64,000 nt of DNA from an uncultured Sphingomonadaceae bacterium (lineage in GTDB: Bacteria > Pseudomonadota > Alphaproteobacteria > Sphingomonadales > Sphingomonadaceae): assembly GCA_947493325.1 (NCBI GenBank), contig CANLQI010000001.1, forward strand, positions 748,501-812,500, given 5' to 3'. Shown here piece by piece: positions 37,583-47,115 of this stretch. The position numbers were made by a program, and so were the translations under genes. The first letter of the stretch is position 1. Each line of letters opens with the position of its first letter. The notes below the pieces were generated by a model. That model saw only the letters and a program-made list of their open reading frames with translations, ran no database searches and was not told the DNA's origin.

Positions 37583-39019
37583 GTGTCCGAATCCAATAAA
37601 TCCACTGAAATGCAGGCGACGCTGGAAAAACAGCGTGCTGATTTTACTGCGTCCATGCCTGAAGCTATGCGCGTGCGGCGCGATCGGATGGACCGTGCGA
37701 TTGCCTTGCTGATTGACTATAAGGACCAGTTTGCGGACGCTGTTTCGGAAGATTTCGGCCATCGCAGCCGTGAGCAGACGCTTATGACCGATATCATGCC
37801 GTCAGTCAGCGCGATGAAACATGCGCGCAAGCACTTTGAAAGCTGGACCCGCGGCGAAAAACGCAGGGCCACTTTCCCGCTTGGCCTGATCGGCGCAAAA
37901 GCTGAAGTAGTGTATCAGCCTAAAGGCGTGGTGGGTGTGGTTGCGCCCTGGAATTTCCCCGTGGGCATGGTCATGGTACCGATGGCGGGTATACTCGCCG
38001 CAGGCAACCGCGCCATGATAAAACCGTCCGAATTTACCGAAAATGTGTCGGCGCTGTTTGAAGAAATTGTCCCCAAATATTTTGATGAAACCGAAATGGC
38101 CGTGTTTACCGGCGGGCCAGAGGTCGGCATCGCTTTTTCACAGCTTGCGTTCGACCATATGATTTTCACCGGCGCGACTAGTGTCGGCAAGCATATTATG
38201 CGCGCGGCGGCGGAAAATCTCGTGCCTGTCACGCTGGAACTGGGCGGCAAGTCGCCCACCATTGTTGGACGCAGCGCAGACCAGAAAAAGGCGGGCGAAC
38301 GCATTGCGACGGGCAAGATGATGAATGCCGGGCAGATCTGTCTTGCGCCCGATTACCTGATGGTCGCGGCGGATCAGGAAGAAGATGTGATCGAAAGCGT
38401 GAAACAGGGCGTGCATGCGCAATATTCTGCGTTGATCAACAATGATGATTATACCTCCGTTGTGAATGAACGCAATTATGACCGGTTGCAGGGTTATCTG
38501 GCCGACGCGCGCGACAAGGGTGCGGAAGTGATTGAGGTCAATCCTGCTGAGGAAGATTTTGAAAGTTATAATGGCCGCAAAATGCCGCTGCATATCGTGC
38601 GCGGGGTCAATGATGACATGAAAGTCATGCAGGAAGAGATTTTCGGGCCGATCCTGCCGGTGATGACATATCGTAGTATTGATGAAGCGATTGACTATGT
38701 GAACGACCATGATCGGCCGCTGGGTCTTTACTATTTCGGGTCAGACAAGGCAGAAGAGCAGCAGGTGCTCAGCCGCACAGTTTCCGGCGGCGTGACAGTC
38801 AATGACGTGATTTTCCACAATGCGATGGAAGACCTGCCGTTTGGAGGTATTGGTCCGTCGGGCATGGGGCATTATCATGGGCGGGATGGGTTTAAGACAT
38901 TCAGCCATATGCGCGCGGTATATCGCCAGACTGGCGTGGATGTGGCCGGCATGGGCGGGTTCAAACCGCCTTATGGCAAAAGCACGCAGGCGACGCTGAA
39001 GCGGGAATTGAAGAAATAG
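37583..39019 (+). CDS. calB: Coniferyl-aldehyde-type aldehyde dehydrogenase
   Basis: NAD(P)-dependent oxidation of an aldehyde to a carboxylate. The 478-residue protein is of the class 3 ALDH-like group: VVGVVAPWNFPVGM (about 112-125), catalytic Glu in LELGGKSPTIVG, and the catalytic Cys in NAGQICLAPDYLMV. The ICLAPDY surround and the MQATLEKQRADFTA start resemble enzymes annotated as coniferyl aldehyde dehydrogenase. True substrates may be other long-chain or aromatic aldehydes. The GTG start at 37583 follows AGGAGA. Confidence 0.88.
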   Translation: MSESNKSTEMQATLEKQRADFTASMPEAMRVRRDRMDRAIALLIDYKDQFADAVSEDFGHRSREQTLMTDIMPSVSAMKHARKHFESWTRGEKRRATFPLGLIGAKAEVVYQPKGVVGVVAPWNFPVGMVMVPMAGILAAGNRAMIKPSEFTENVSALFEEIVPKYFDETEMAVFTGGPEVGIAFSQLAFDHMIFTGATSVGKHIMRAAAENLVPVTLELGGKSPTIVGRSADQKKAGERIATGKMMNAGQICLAPDYLMVAADQEEDVIESVKQGVHAQYSALINNDDYTSVVNERNYDRLQGYLADARDKGAEVIEVNPAEEDFESYNGRKMPLHIVRGVNDDMKVMQEEIFGPILPVMTYRSIDEAIDYVNDHDRPLGLYYFGSDKAEEQQVLSRTVSGGVTVNDVIFHNAMEDLPFGGIGPSGMGHYHGRDGFKTFSHMRAVYRQTGVDVAGMGGFKPPYGKSTQATLKRELKK

Positions 39020-39032
39020 AGAGGCATGATTT

Positions 39033-39221
39033 ATGAGCCATAAAGTAAAGGCATTGCTTTTCAGCATTATGAGCGCAATATTCCTGTTCATCGCCGTTGA
39101 TAGATACATGGAAAGTGCACATTGGTTGCGTATAGCTGTAAGCGCAGTTGGCGCAATATGCTTTGCGATGCTAGCGATCACGCTATTTTACAGAGAAACA
39201 GATGATAGACAGGCGCCGTAA
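39033..39221 (+). CDS. Small two-helix membrane protein
   Basis: A 62-residue protein with two probable membrane helices (about 5-23 and 32-53) and a charged C-terminus. It starts 13 bp after the aldehyde dehydrogenase stop and may share its transcript. No family recognised. Confidence 0.55.
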   Translation: MSHKVKALLFSIMSAIFLFIAVDRYMESAHWLRIAVSAVGAICFAMLAITLFYRETDDRQAP

Positions 39222-39354
39222 GCTCTGCATTCGTTGCCATGGGGCTGCGCGTCAGCAGACGTTTTGATAGACTGGGTATTTGAAACCCCGTTGCATTGCG
39301 CGAGCGACTGAGCTAGAGAAACGCTCGCCTTACAGCATAGCTCGTAAGCAAAAT

Positions 39355-39439
39355 GCCCCTGTGGTGGAATTGGTAGACGCGCTGCACTCAAAATGCAGTT
39401 CCGCAAGGAGTGTCCGTTCGAGTCGGACCAGGGGCACCA
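39355..39439 (+). tRNA. tRNA-Leu (anticodon CAA)
   Basis: A complete cloverleaf of 85 nt with encoded CCA. The acceptor stem is GCCCCTG with CAGGGGC, the anticodon loop is CTCAAAA with CAA at its centre, a long variable arm typical of leucine tRNAs follows, and the T arm is GTCCG TTCGAGT CGGAC. It reads UUG codons. Confidence 0.97.
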
Positions 39440-39496
39440 CTTCCTGCATCAATTTTCAAAACCGCCCTGCGTTTGCCCGGCTGTATTTCTGGCAGG

Positions 39497-40549
39497 TTAA
39501 ATCTGTGCGGGCACGATAGTCATAAGTGTAGGATCGAGCGCGACATCCACCATCATACCGGGTCTGAGCGGCGAGGCTGCTGCGCCACGGGCGTGCCATA
39601 TTTCGCCGTTTGGCGCGCGAAATGTAATTGCGGTCATGGCGCCAAGCGGATGTACTTCCACTATCTGGCAATCACCTTGTTTGGATGGCGTTAAAATCAC
39701 GCCTTCAGGCCGGACCAGCAAGGTGGCATTTTCTGCTACATCGGCTTTGGCAGTGTCGATATCCCCGAATGGACTGTGCAGCTTTCCGTCCTGAACCATC
39801 CCGGTCCATGCGTTTATTTCACCCAGCAACTGTGCCGCCGCCAGCGATTTCGGTTGCAGGTAAAGTTCGCCGGGTTTCCCCCTTTGGACAATGGCGCCAT
39901 CGACCATAAGCGCGAGCTCATCAGCCATGAACAGGGCTTCTTCGGCATCGTGCGTTACAATTAGGACTGCGGCCCCCGATGCCTTAAGTGCGTGCAGCGC
40001 CGTATTGCGCAGTTCCACCCGCAACCGTGCATCCAGCCCCGAGAATGCTTCATCAAGCAGCACGATATCCGGCTGCGGCGCAAGGGCGCGAGCCAAGGCT
40101 ACACGCTGCTGTTCGCCGCCCGATAATGTGTGCGGATAGGCAGCTGCTTTATCTGCCATTTGTACGGACGCAAGCCGTTCCAGCGCCGTTTCACGGCGGG
40201 CCGTAATAGGACTGGCGTTCAGACCGAACATAACATTTTCAAGCGCGCTCAGGTGCGGGAAGAGTGAAAAATCCTGAAATACCAGGCCGACATTGCGGTG
40301 CTCTGGCGGAACGATGATCTGGCCATCCGTGAGCAGATCGTCCGCTGTGCTGACCTGCCCGGAATCCACATCTTCCAGCCCGGCTATGACTCGCAGCAGC
40401 GTTGATTTGCCTGTACCCGAAGCGCCGAGCACTGCGGTAACGTGCCCACGCCTGAGTTCCAGATCGACATTGTCGAGCACACGCCGCCCGCGCCATGATT
40501 TGACCAGTCCGCGTGCGCGTATCGCTATGTCGCCGGTATCGCGTTTCAT
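39497..40549 (-). CDS. fbpC: Ferric-iron ABC transporter ATPase
   Basis: Cytoplasmic ATPase of an iron importer. The 350-residue protein has Walker A GASGTGKST (about 38-46), signature LSGGEQQRVALARAL (about 138-152), Walker B DIVLLDEAFSGLD, the H-loop His in VTHDAEEAL, and a C-terminal TOBE-like domain (from about 265). It overlaps the permease stop by four bases and is last in fbpA-fbpB-fbpC order. Confidence 0.92.
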   Translation of the reverse strand: MKRDTGDIAIRARGLVKSWRGRRVLDNVDLELRRGHVTAVLGASGTGKSTLLRVIAGLEDVDSGQVSTADDLLTDGQIIVPPEHRNVGLVFQDFSLFPHLSALENVMFGLNASPITARRETALERLASVQMADKAAAYPHTLSGGEQQRVALARALAPQPDIVLLDEAFSGLDARLRVELRNTALHALKASGAAVLIVTHDAEEALFMADELALMVDGAIVQRGKPGELYLQPKSLAAAQLLGEINAWTGMVQDGKLHSPFGDIDTAKADVAENATLLVRPEGVILTPSKQGDCQIVEVHPLGAMTAITFRAPNGEIWHARGAAASPLRPGMMVDVALDPTLMTIVPAQI

Positions 40550-42195
40550 GATGCGCTTTCCGCCTGACGCCGAGTCACCAGCCAGCTTACCAGCATCATG
40601 ACTGGCAAACCGAGAAGCACCAGCATCAACGAAGGCAGCGCCGTCTGTGCCAGTCGTTCGTCCGATGCGTAATGATGTGCGCTGACAGCGAGTGTCTCAA
40701 AATCCAGCGGGCGCAATATCATGGTGGCGGGAAGCTCTTTCATCACTTCGATGAATACGAGCAAAGCGGCCGTTGCGATACCGCTAAATGCCATGGGCAC
40801 ATGTATGCGCCGGATAACCGACCAGCGACTGGCGCCCAGCGACCGGGCGGCCTGATCCATTGTCGGTGTGATACGGGCGAGGGCGCTTTCGCACGGGCCG
40901 ATAGCGGCGGCGGCGAAACGTGCCTGATAAGCGAACAGCAACGCGGCCAGCCCGCCGCCGGTTATGAGCGGTGCGGTCCAGCCGGAAAAACCATCGAACA
41001 GGCTTTGCACGGCGGCGAGCATGGCAATCACACCCAGCGCGGCCACGGCGCCAGGCACTGCATAACCGGCATGCGCCGCTCGCACCGAAGCCTGCGCAAA
41101 CCAGCCGCCGGTACGCGCCGCATAAGCTGCCCCCAATCCAATGGTGACGGCGATCAGTGCGGACAGCGATGCGACCAGCATTGTCCCCTGCAGGGCATCC
41201 AGCGGCGAGCGTACAGGCTGCGTTTCCAGTGCCAGCATGATAAGATGGGCGACCGGGGCTGCCAATCCGAGCAACACAGGTACAGCGCAGCATATAGCCG
41301 CCAACAGTGCGGTGCGCGCCGATAGGCGAACGCGGCGTTGCGGTTTGCTGCGCCCGCCGATTTCCGACACACTTCTGCCGCGTCGCAGCACCCTCTCGCC
41401 GCCAAAAACGATTAGCGTGAGGATAAGCAGTATCAAGGCGAGCCGAGCCGCAGCATCGGGATCGCCAAAGGAAATCCATGCGCGCAAAATGCCGACGGTG
41501 AACGTGGGTGTACCCAGAAAATCGACTGTCCCGTAATCGGCGAGCGTTTCCATGACAACCAGTGCCATGCCCGCCATGATGCTAGGCCGTGCGAGCGGCA
41601 GCGATATTTTCCAAAATGCGCGCATCGGTGAAGCGCCCAATGTTCGTGCCGCTTCAAAACTGTTCACGCCGTGGCTTTCAAACGCCTGCCGTGCCAGCAG
41701 GAAAACATAGGGGTACAGGCAGATGGAAAAAACGAAACCGGCACCGGCAATGCCGCTGACTGTGGGGAAAAACCCGCCCAATGCATCATGCACCGGTCCG
41801 GCTGCGGCAGTCATCGATAGCCATGCATATGCAGCGATGTAACTTGGCATGGCGAGCGGAAGCGGCAGTGCGATGAGAAACAGGCGGCGCCCGGGGAATT
41901 CATAGCGCGTGGTGATCCATGCGGTAGGTACGCCAAGCAGCCATGTTCCCGCAATTGCGATGCACACCAGGGCAGCGGAATTAAGCGCATAATCGGCAAG
42001 CTGTGTATCCAGCAGGTGGCTGATATGTGCGCCGCCGCCCGCAAACGCCATCGGAATGAGCGCAAGAACGGGCAGGGTGCATATCAGCGCGGCGGCAATA
42101 CCCACCGGGGCAGGGCCAATGCCGCGCCAGCGCCGGACGGAAGTTTGCGCCCCGAACATACGCCTGGCCGGCAGCGCCCTGTCAGTTAGCGCCAT
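40546..42195 (-). CDS. fbpB: Ferric-iron ABC transporter permease (fused, two domains)
   Basis: 549 residues with about twelve membrane helices in two homologous halves, each with the EAA-type cytoplasmic loop (SFEAARTLGASPMRAFWKISLPLARPS around 185-211, and DQAARSLGASRWSVIRRIHVPMAF in the second half). This two-domain form is typical of FbpB/SfuB iron permeases. It overlaps fbpC by four bases and the binding-protein stop by ten, so the three are translated together. Confidence 0.93.
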   Translation of the reverse strand: MALTDRALPARRMFGAQTSVRRWRGIGPAPVGIAAALICTLPVLALIPMAFAGGGAHISHLLDTQLADYALNSAALVCIAIAGTWLLGVPTAWITTRYEFPGRRLFLIALPLPLAMPSYIAAYAWLSMTAAAGPVHDALGGFFPTVSGIAGAGFVFSICLYPYVFLLARQAFESHGVNSFEAARTLGASPMRAFWKISLPLARPSIMAGMALVVMETLADYGTVDFLGTPTFTVGILRAWISFGDPDAAARLALILLILTLIVFGGERVLRRGRSVSEIGGRSKPQRRVRLSARTALLAAICCAVPVLLGLAAPVAHLIMLALETQPVRSPLDALQGTMLVASLSALIAVTIGLGAAYAARTGGWFAQASVRAAHAGYAVPGAVAALGVIAMLAAVQSLFDGFSGWTAPLITGGGLAALLFAYQARFAAAAIGPCESALARITPTMDQAARSLGASRWSVIRRIHVPMAFSGIATAALLVFIEVMKELPATMILRPLDFETLAVSAHHYASDERLAQTALPSLMLVLLGLPVMMLVSWLVTRRQAESAS

Positions 42196-43232
42196 CCGGC
42201 CCGGTCAAATAGCTGCTGCGCCTCCGCCTGGTTTTCGCCAAGTTTGGACAGGCTGATAGGATCGGCCTTGAAATCGCCCAGCTCTTTCAGCGCCGCATTG
42301 TCATATGTGATCGAAGACACCGCCGGATATTCATTGGTCAATTCGGCAAAGAAACGCTGCGGCTGTTCGGTCATCGCAAATTCGATGAAGCGTCTTGCCA
42401 GTTCAGGGTTGGGGGCGTTTTTGGCAACACCCGCACCCGACACGTTGACATGCACGCCTTCACCCGCATTCGGCCAGAAAACGGCAAGGTCCTTTACAAC
42501 TCCCTTGTCCTTGTCATCACGCATCAGGCGCGCGAAATAATAATGATTGACCAGCGCCACGTCACATTCTCCGGCTGCAACGGCCTTGATCTGGTCCGTG
42601 TCTCCGCCCAGTGGATCGCGCGCAAAATTATTCGCAACGCCGGTGGCCCATTGCTGGGCCTTGTCGCTGCCCCAGCGATCAATGAGCGCGGCGAGCAGGG
42701 AGATATTGTAAATATTGCCAGACGAGCGCGCGCAGACACGGCCCTTGAATGCAGGGTCAGCAAGCGTTTCATATCCGGCAAGTTCGCCTTCTTTCACCCT
42801 GTCTTTCGCATAGACAAGGACACGCGCGCGTGTGGCAAGACCGTACCAGAACCCATCGGGATGACGCATAGCCGCAGGAACCTGTTCCGTAAGCGTATCG
42901 GATTTGAGCGGCGCGAAAAGGTCTTCCTGCTCCGCACGCCATAACCGGCCGGCATCGACTGTGACAATGACGTCGGCAGGGCTGCGCGCCCCATCAGCTT
43001 TTAGCCTTTCGACCAGCAGATCCCCGTCCGCTTCTATGGTGCGGACGTCAATGCCAGTTTCTTTTTCAAAAGCATCATACAGCGCATAGTCGGAGTCATA
43101 ATGGCGCGAAGAAAATATAACGAGCATCTCGTCTTTGCCACTGGCTGATGTCGATCCATCGCCGGTTCCAGTGTTGTTACAGGCTGACAAGCCGAGCACC
43201 GCGATAGCCAAACCCAATATTCCTAGTCGCAT
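42186..43232 (-). CDS. fbpA: Ferric-iron-binding lipoprotein
   Basis: Captures Fe(III) outside the inner membrane and delivers it to FbpB. The 348-residue protein starts at ATG 43232 with a lipoprotein signal (LAIAVLGLSACNN, Cys18). The mature part begins EMLVIFSSRHYDSDYALYDAFEKETGIDV, as in FbpA-like proteins, and the tandem Tyr of VNHYYFARL matches the iron-coordinating Tyr pair of this family. An upstream frame extension to 43379 lacks sense as protein. A Fur-like site lies about 35 bp upstream. Confidence 0.93.
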   Translation of the reverse strand: MRLGILGLAIAVLGLSACNNTGTGDGSTSASGKDEMLVIFSSRHYDSDYALYDAFEKETGIDVRTIEADGDLLVERLKADGARSPADVIVTVDAGRLWRAEQEDLFAPLKSDTLTEQVPAAMRHPDGFWYGLATRARVLVYAKDRVKEGELAGYETLADPAFKGRVCARSSGNIYNISLLAALIDRWGSDKAQQWATGVANNFARDPLGGDTDQIKAVAAGECDVALVNHYYFARLMRDDKDKGVVKDLAVFWPNAGEGVHVNVSGAGVAKNAPNPELARRFIEFAMTEQPQRFFAELTNEYPAVSSITYDNAALKELGDFKADPISLSKLGENQAEAQQLFDRAGWR

Positions 43233-43264
43233 AGTATTTTCTTTCTGCTGAGTGAGGGGTTCAA

Positions 43265-43290
43265 ATAATGCTAATAAGAATAATTTGCAA
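43265..43290 (-). promoter_or_regulatory. Candidate Fur/iron-responsive operator for fbpABC
   Basis: AATAATGCTAATAAGAAT followed by AATTTGCA forms consecutive NATAAT-like hexamers ending in an imperfect TGC...GCA symmetry, similar to Fur-box arrays. It lies 33-58 bp upstream of the fbpA start. No alternative regulator (Irr, RirA) can be excluded by eye. Confidence 0.45.
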
Positions 43291-43430
43291 TACAATTTAT
43301 GGATATTCCGTGCAGCCGCCATTGGCCGGATGCAGGTGAGAAATATCAGCAATGGATATAACCGCAAATATGGCGCCAATGGAAGCTCTCATCATAAGCC
43401 AAAGACAGAAATGATCTTTTGCGACACATA

Positions 43431-43454
43431 AAGAAAAGGGGGCTTAACGCCCCC
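43431..43454 (-). terminator. Intrinsic terminator of the autotransporter gene
   Basis: On the minus strand GGGGGC, loop GTTAA, GCCCCC is followed by TTTTCTTT. It lies 25 bp past the autotransporter stop codon. Confidence 0.88.
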
Positions 43455-43478
43455 AATTCTTTGAATTTTCGTTTTCTA

Positions 43479-46400
43479 TCAGAAACGTATCGACATGTTC
43501 ACTCTTGCACGGTCATCCCGGTACAATTGCTGGCCGAGGTGCGTTTCGACAGTAGCACCAATGCTAAGCGGTCCGTTAACGAGCTTTAAGCCGCCTTTCA
43601 ATTCGCCATAGCTTGCGCTTTGCAGCTGTATGGGCAGATTGAAGTTCAGGCTTTCGGCTGCCAGAAAGCGCAGCGCGAAATCAGTGTCATTGCCGGACAG
43701 CCGATTCACATAGTCCAGCTTCATTTCCGGTTGCAGCGACCATCCCGATTTATAACCAAGCTTTGTCTGGCCCGAGATTTTCAGGCCCGCACGAGCTTCA
43801 AAGCCAGAACGTGCAATTTTGTCCACGCCCAGTGCCAGATCCTGCGCATTGTCCCGGAAACCGGACATTGCATAAGATACATATCCTATGCTGGTGCGCG
43901 GTGTCAGCATGATTCCGGCAAGATCAAAGTTGCGCCCAATCTCCACTTCACCCGTAAAGGAATTGGTATCTGTATTGATGCTAAGCGACGATGGTTGACC
44001 ACCTGGCCGGAAGCTTGTGCCAATTCTTGAGTAAGCATAGGATGCCTGGCCACCGACATAGAAACCTTTGCCCAGACGATGGCTGGCATAAAAAGCAGCC
44101 TGCGTTGTTTTTACATCTGACTGGTTACCACGAAGAATCTGATCTCCTTGGGCAAAGCCGAAAGCGGTACCAATGCTAGTCAGGCTATCAATGCCAAGTT
44201 CCAAACCCGATGCTATGTGCCAGCTACTCTGGTTGGCTCTAGGATCATTGTCAGAGAATGACAGTGTCGATTGATTGAAACCCGAAGAAATGAAGCCGCT
44301 CATATTTTCTGGTAATTTGACGGCATTCCAGGTTGATGACTGGTAATTATTTGCAAAACTCACATGCTTGGAACTTCCGAGCGCTGAGGTTTTAGCGGCT
44401 TTAAAAGCGATTGGACTGCCAATGATACGGATGCGGTTTTCAACTTTACGGTCTGATCCGAGCAGCGATAAGCGATCCGAAATCAAACTGCGCATATTTG
44501 CGCCTTGTCTTTCATCCAATACGGCGACCTGACCTGCAGCACTTGCGGAAAGATTTTGGAAGGTAGCATTCAGTTCGGAAGCTTCCATAATATCGACAAC
44601 ACCAAATACGTCCGCTAGATCATTATATGAATTGCCCCTGAAACCATCCAGGATGTTCGCAAAACCAAGCGCAAACGGATTATTGATCTGATTGCCGCGG
44701 AAAAAATCGCTGAAGCGGATAGCCCGCATTCTTGCGGTTACGCTATTGGTATCATATTCCAGTTCAGGATATAGTACACCAATACGGCCCACAACATTGT
44801 CAAATGTGTTCTGAACGCCGCCCTCAGCTGTAATAATCTCAAATTCCTGTCCCCAGCGTGCGCCGCCGCGACCGAATTTATTGATGACTGCTGCGGTACC
44901 GCCGAGTGAGATAATGCCTGTATTATCGGCATCACCGACAACGGCCAACACATCATTGCTGCGCCTGCCCACATCAAAATAGGTAGTGGTGGCAGAAGAT
45001 AGGATGACATCGCCGGCAACGGTCAGCGTTCCCGTTTTTCCGAAATCTCCCGGTGCAATAATTCCCTCTACTGAAGTGAGGTAAGTGGGATCAAACAGGC
45101 CGCTGCCCGTTAAAATTCCGCGCCCCAGAAAAGCTTCGCCAGTGGTTAGGCTGCCGTCGATATTCACCAACCCGCCGGTCTGGGTATAGTCGCCCCACAC
45201 TTTGAGGTTACCTTTCTTGCGGATATCCAGTATCGCCGGGCCTTCAATGTTAAGCCGATCAATCGTAATATCGCTTTTCAGCCTAGTTATGCCAAATGCT
45301 CCCAGCGTGACTTCATAATAACGTGCCCGGATACCCTGTGACGGATCGGCCACAACATTGTCAGGAACAAAGTTGCGTGTTCCCGGCCCGCCTTCGATAT
45401 AAATACTGTTCGGGTCGCCTTCTTCGAGGGGGGTGCCTGTCAAAGAAAGGTCTTCACAATCGGCAAGAAAACATACTGAGCCAAATTGCGGTGTGTCACC
45501 TGTCACGCCTGGCGCTTCAAATCCCGGCAGTGCGTTCACAAGTTCGCCATCAACGGCAATTGCGTAATTGGGATCCATATCCTGCACCCAATGATTGGGA
45601 TTGGTCCAATTGCGTATTCCGTTGCGATTGCTGGCATAGACATAGCTGTTATTGGCAACAATCTGATCCCAAAACATGAACAGCGGCTGGTAAAAGCTTA
45701 TGCTGCCATATGCGTTGGAAGAAGCGGGGCCGAAATACGAACTGCCGCCCGAAAGAACGCCGACTATAACAGACTGGTCAAAAGCTTCATCGGCAATAAG
45801 CGGACCACCGGAATCTCCTCCGGCTGTTGAGCCTTCGCGTGGCAGCGCAGCACCATCATAAATGTCAAAATCGAAATTGCCGACACCGGGATCAAAAGCA
45901 GCCTCGCCGTCAGGGTCGTCAAAATCGGTCTGATAGAGATTCTGCGGCAGGAAAGGATCGTCAGGACCAAACAGGAAATTATTACGGTCATCAATTGATG
46001 ACAATGTGGAAATCATATTTTCAGCGACACGGCGGCGAAAATCAATGCCCAGATTGACACCATCACCTCCGAAACCGCGTCCTCCGTAGCCGTTAATAAT
46101 ACCGTGGGTTTCTTCTGTAAGCGGAGAGAATAACAGTGTCCATGTGGGAATGCCGCCCGCATGAGTATCCAGCGTAGCCAGAGCTACGTCTGCTTCCAGA
46201 AAGGTGCCGGCAGGCTGTTCAAGCGAACGCGGATCATACCAGACCTGCTCGACATTATAGATATTGGTGCCAACATCGGTGGCATTCGCGGTGCCGCCAT
46301 CAAGACCAACCCAGCGGCGCACGCCGGGCAGGTTATCTGCGCCGAAACCAACACTGATGGCTGTGCCGCCAGACGCGAAACCATAACTATCTGCAGATTG

Positions 46401-46748
46401 GCTGTTTACACAGTGTGCTGCGAATATCACGGTCCGGGGATTAATAAGCGTACCAGTACAAAGTCCAAGCCCGAAACTGTTCTGATCGGGGCGGGTCACG
46501 ATTTGACCTACCCCGGTGACATCCACCTCGGAATCATAGGCGCCATCAGGGGCAGGCGCATCCAGATCAATATCATCACGCACGAAAATACCTGGCTCTT
46601 CCTCAGAAGAGACCGGACCGGCGACCGAAGCATCCGGGGCAACTGACATATCGGCAGTTTGCGCATGTGCCTGCGTAGCCAGCCCCATTATACATGCTGC
46701 CGAAGATGCTGTTATTAGCAATGTGCGGTTCATTTTTCTGAATGTCAT
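43479..46748 (-). CDS. Trypsin-like serine protease autotransporter
   Basis: A type V secreted protein of 1089 residues. After a signal peptide (about 1-30, ending AHA-QT), the passenger has a trypsin-like (S1) protease domain with the triad His112 (FAAHC), Asp187 (EADVALATLD) and Ser313 (GGDSGGPL). A beta-helix-like region follows (about 440-680; LKVWGDYTQTGGLVNIDGSL, LTVAGDVILSSATTTYFDV). The last 270 residues alternate as beta strands and end in an aromatic Phe (VNMSIRF), the mark of an outer-membrane barrel. AGGAGAGG precedes the ATG. It stands alone. The substrate is unknown; cleavage of host, prey or own surface proteins are all possible. Confidence 0.92.
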   Translation of the reverse strand: MTFRKMNRTLLITASSAACIMGLATQAHAQTADMSVAPDASVAGPVSSEEEPGIFVRDDIDLDAPAPDGAYDSEVDVTGVGQIVTRPDQNSFGLGLCTGTLINPRTVIFAAHCVNSQSADSYGFASGGTAISVGFGADNLPGVRRWVGLDGGTANATDVGTNIYNVEQVWYDPRSLEQPAGTFLEADVALATLDTHAGGIPTWTLLFSPLTEETHGIINGYGGRGFGGDGVNLGIDFRRRVAENMISTLSSIDDRNNFLFGPDDPFLPQNLYQTDFDDPDGEAAFDPGVGNFDFDIYDGAALPREGSTAGGDSGGPLIADEAFDQSVIVGVLSGGSSYFGPASSNAYGSISFYQPLFMFWDQIVANNSYVYASNRNGIRNWTNPNHWVQDMDPNYAIAVDGELVNALPGFEAPGVTGDTPQFGSVCFLADCEDLSLTGTPLEEGDPNSIYIEGGPGTRNFVPDNVVADPSQGIRARYYEVTLGAFGITRLKSDITIDRLNIEGPAILDIRKKGNLKVWGDYTQTGGLVNIDGSLTTGEAFLGRGILTGSGLFDPTYLTSVEGIIAPGDFGKTGTLTVAGDVILSSATTTYFDVGRRSNDVLAVVGDADNTGIISLGGTAAVINKFGRGGARWGQEFEIITAEGGVQNTFDNVVGRIGVLYPELEYDTNSVTARMRAIRFSDFFRGNQINNPFALGFANILDGFRGNSYNDLADVFGVVDIMEASELNATFQNLSASAAGQVAVLDERQGANMRSLISDRLSLLGSDRKVENRIRIIGSPIAFKAAKTSALGSSKHVSFANNYQSSTWNAVKLPENMSGFISSGFNQSTLSFSDNDPRANQSSWHIASGLELGIDSLTSIGTAFGFAQGDQILRGNQSDVKTTQAAFYASHRLGKGFYVGGQASYAYSRIGTSFRPGGQPSSLSINTDTNSFTGEVEIGRNFDLAGIMLTPRTSIGYVSYAMSGFRDNAQDLALGVDKIARSGFEARAGLKISGQTKLGYKSGWSLQPEMKLDYVNRLSGNDTDFALRFLAAESLNFNLPIQLQSASYGELKGGLKLVNGPLSIGATVETHLGQQLYRDDRARVNMSIRF

Positions 46749-47115
46749 TATACCTCTCCTGTTGTTTTGCCCCGGCTGCCAAAACTCTTTAGCCGTTTTC
46801 GACTCGCCATTAAAAGTAGGTTAACATAAATATTTTGTTAAAGAAGAGTTATTTTACATTTTTATGCTATAAAAAGCTTTGTTAATCAATATGTAGCAAG
46901 GTCAGCATAGTTGCATTTGTAACGTAATAGCTATCCCTTGCCCGTATTTTTAATAAGTTTCTCAAATCGCGCAAAGGCGAAAATTTCTTAGAAATCTGGG
47001 GCCTGTCACGCAAGAGATCGCACACTTACCGTTACGGCATGCTGCATACCGTAATGGAAGGTTTCATTACTGGAGAATATATGTCTAATGCATAGTGCAC
47101 AGGAGATATGCACAT
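46749..47115. other. AT-rich divergent promoter region
   Basis: About 370 bp between the autotransporter and the SDR gene, without a gene. It is AT-rich at 46800-46960 with GTTAA motifs (46819, 46838, 46880). A small imperfect inverted repeat, GTAATGG with TCATTAC, is at about 47050-47069. Promoters for both flanking genes probably lie here; none can be pinned down. Confidence 0.5.
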
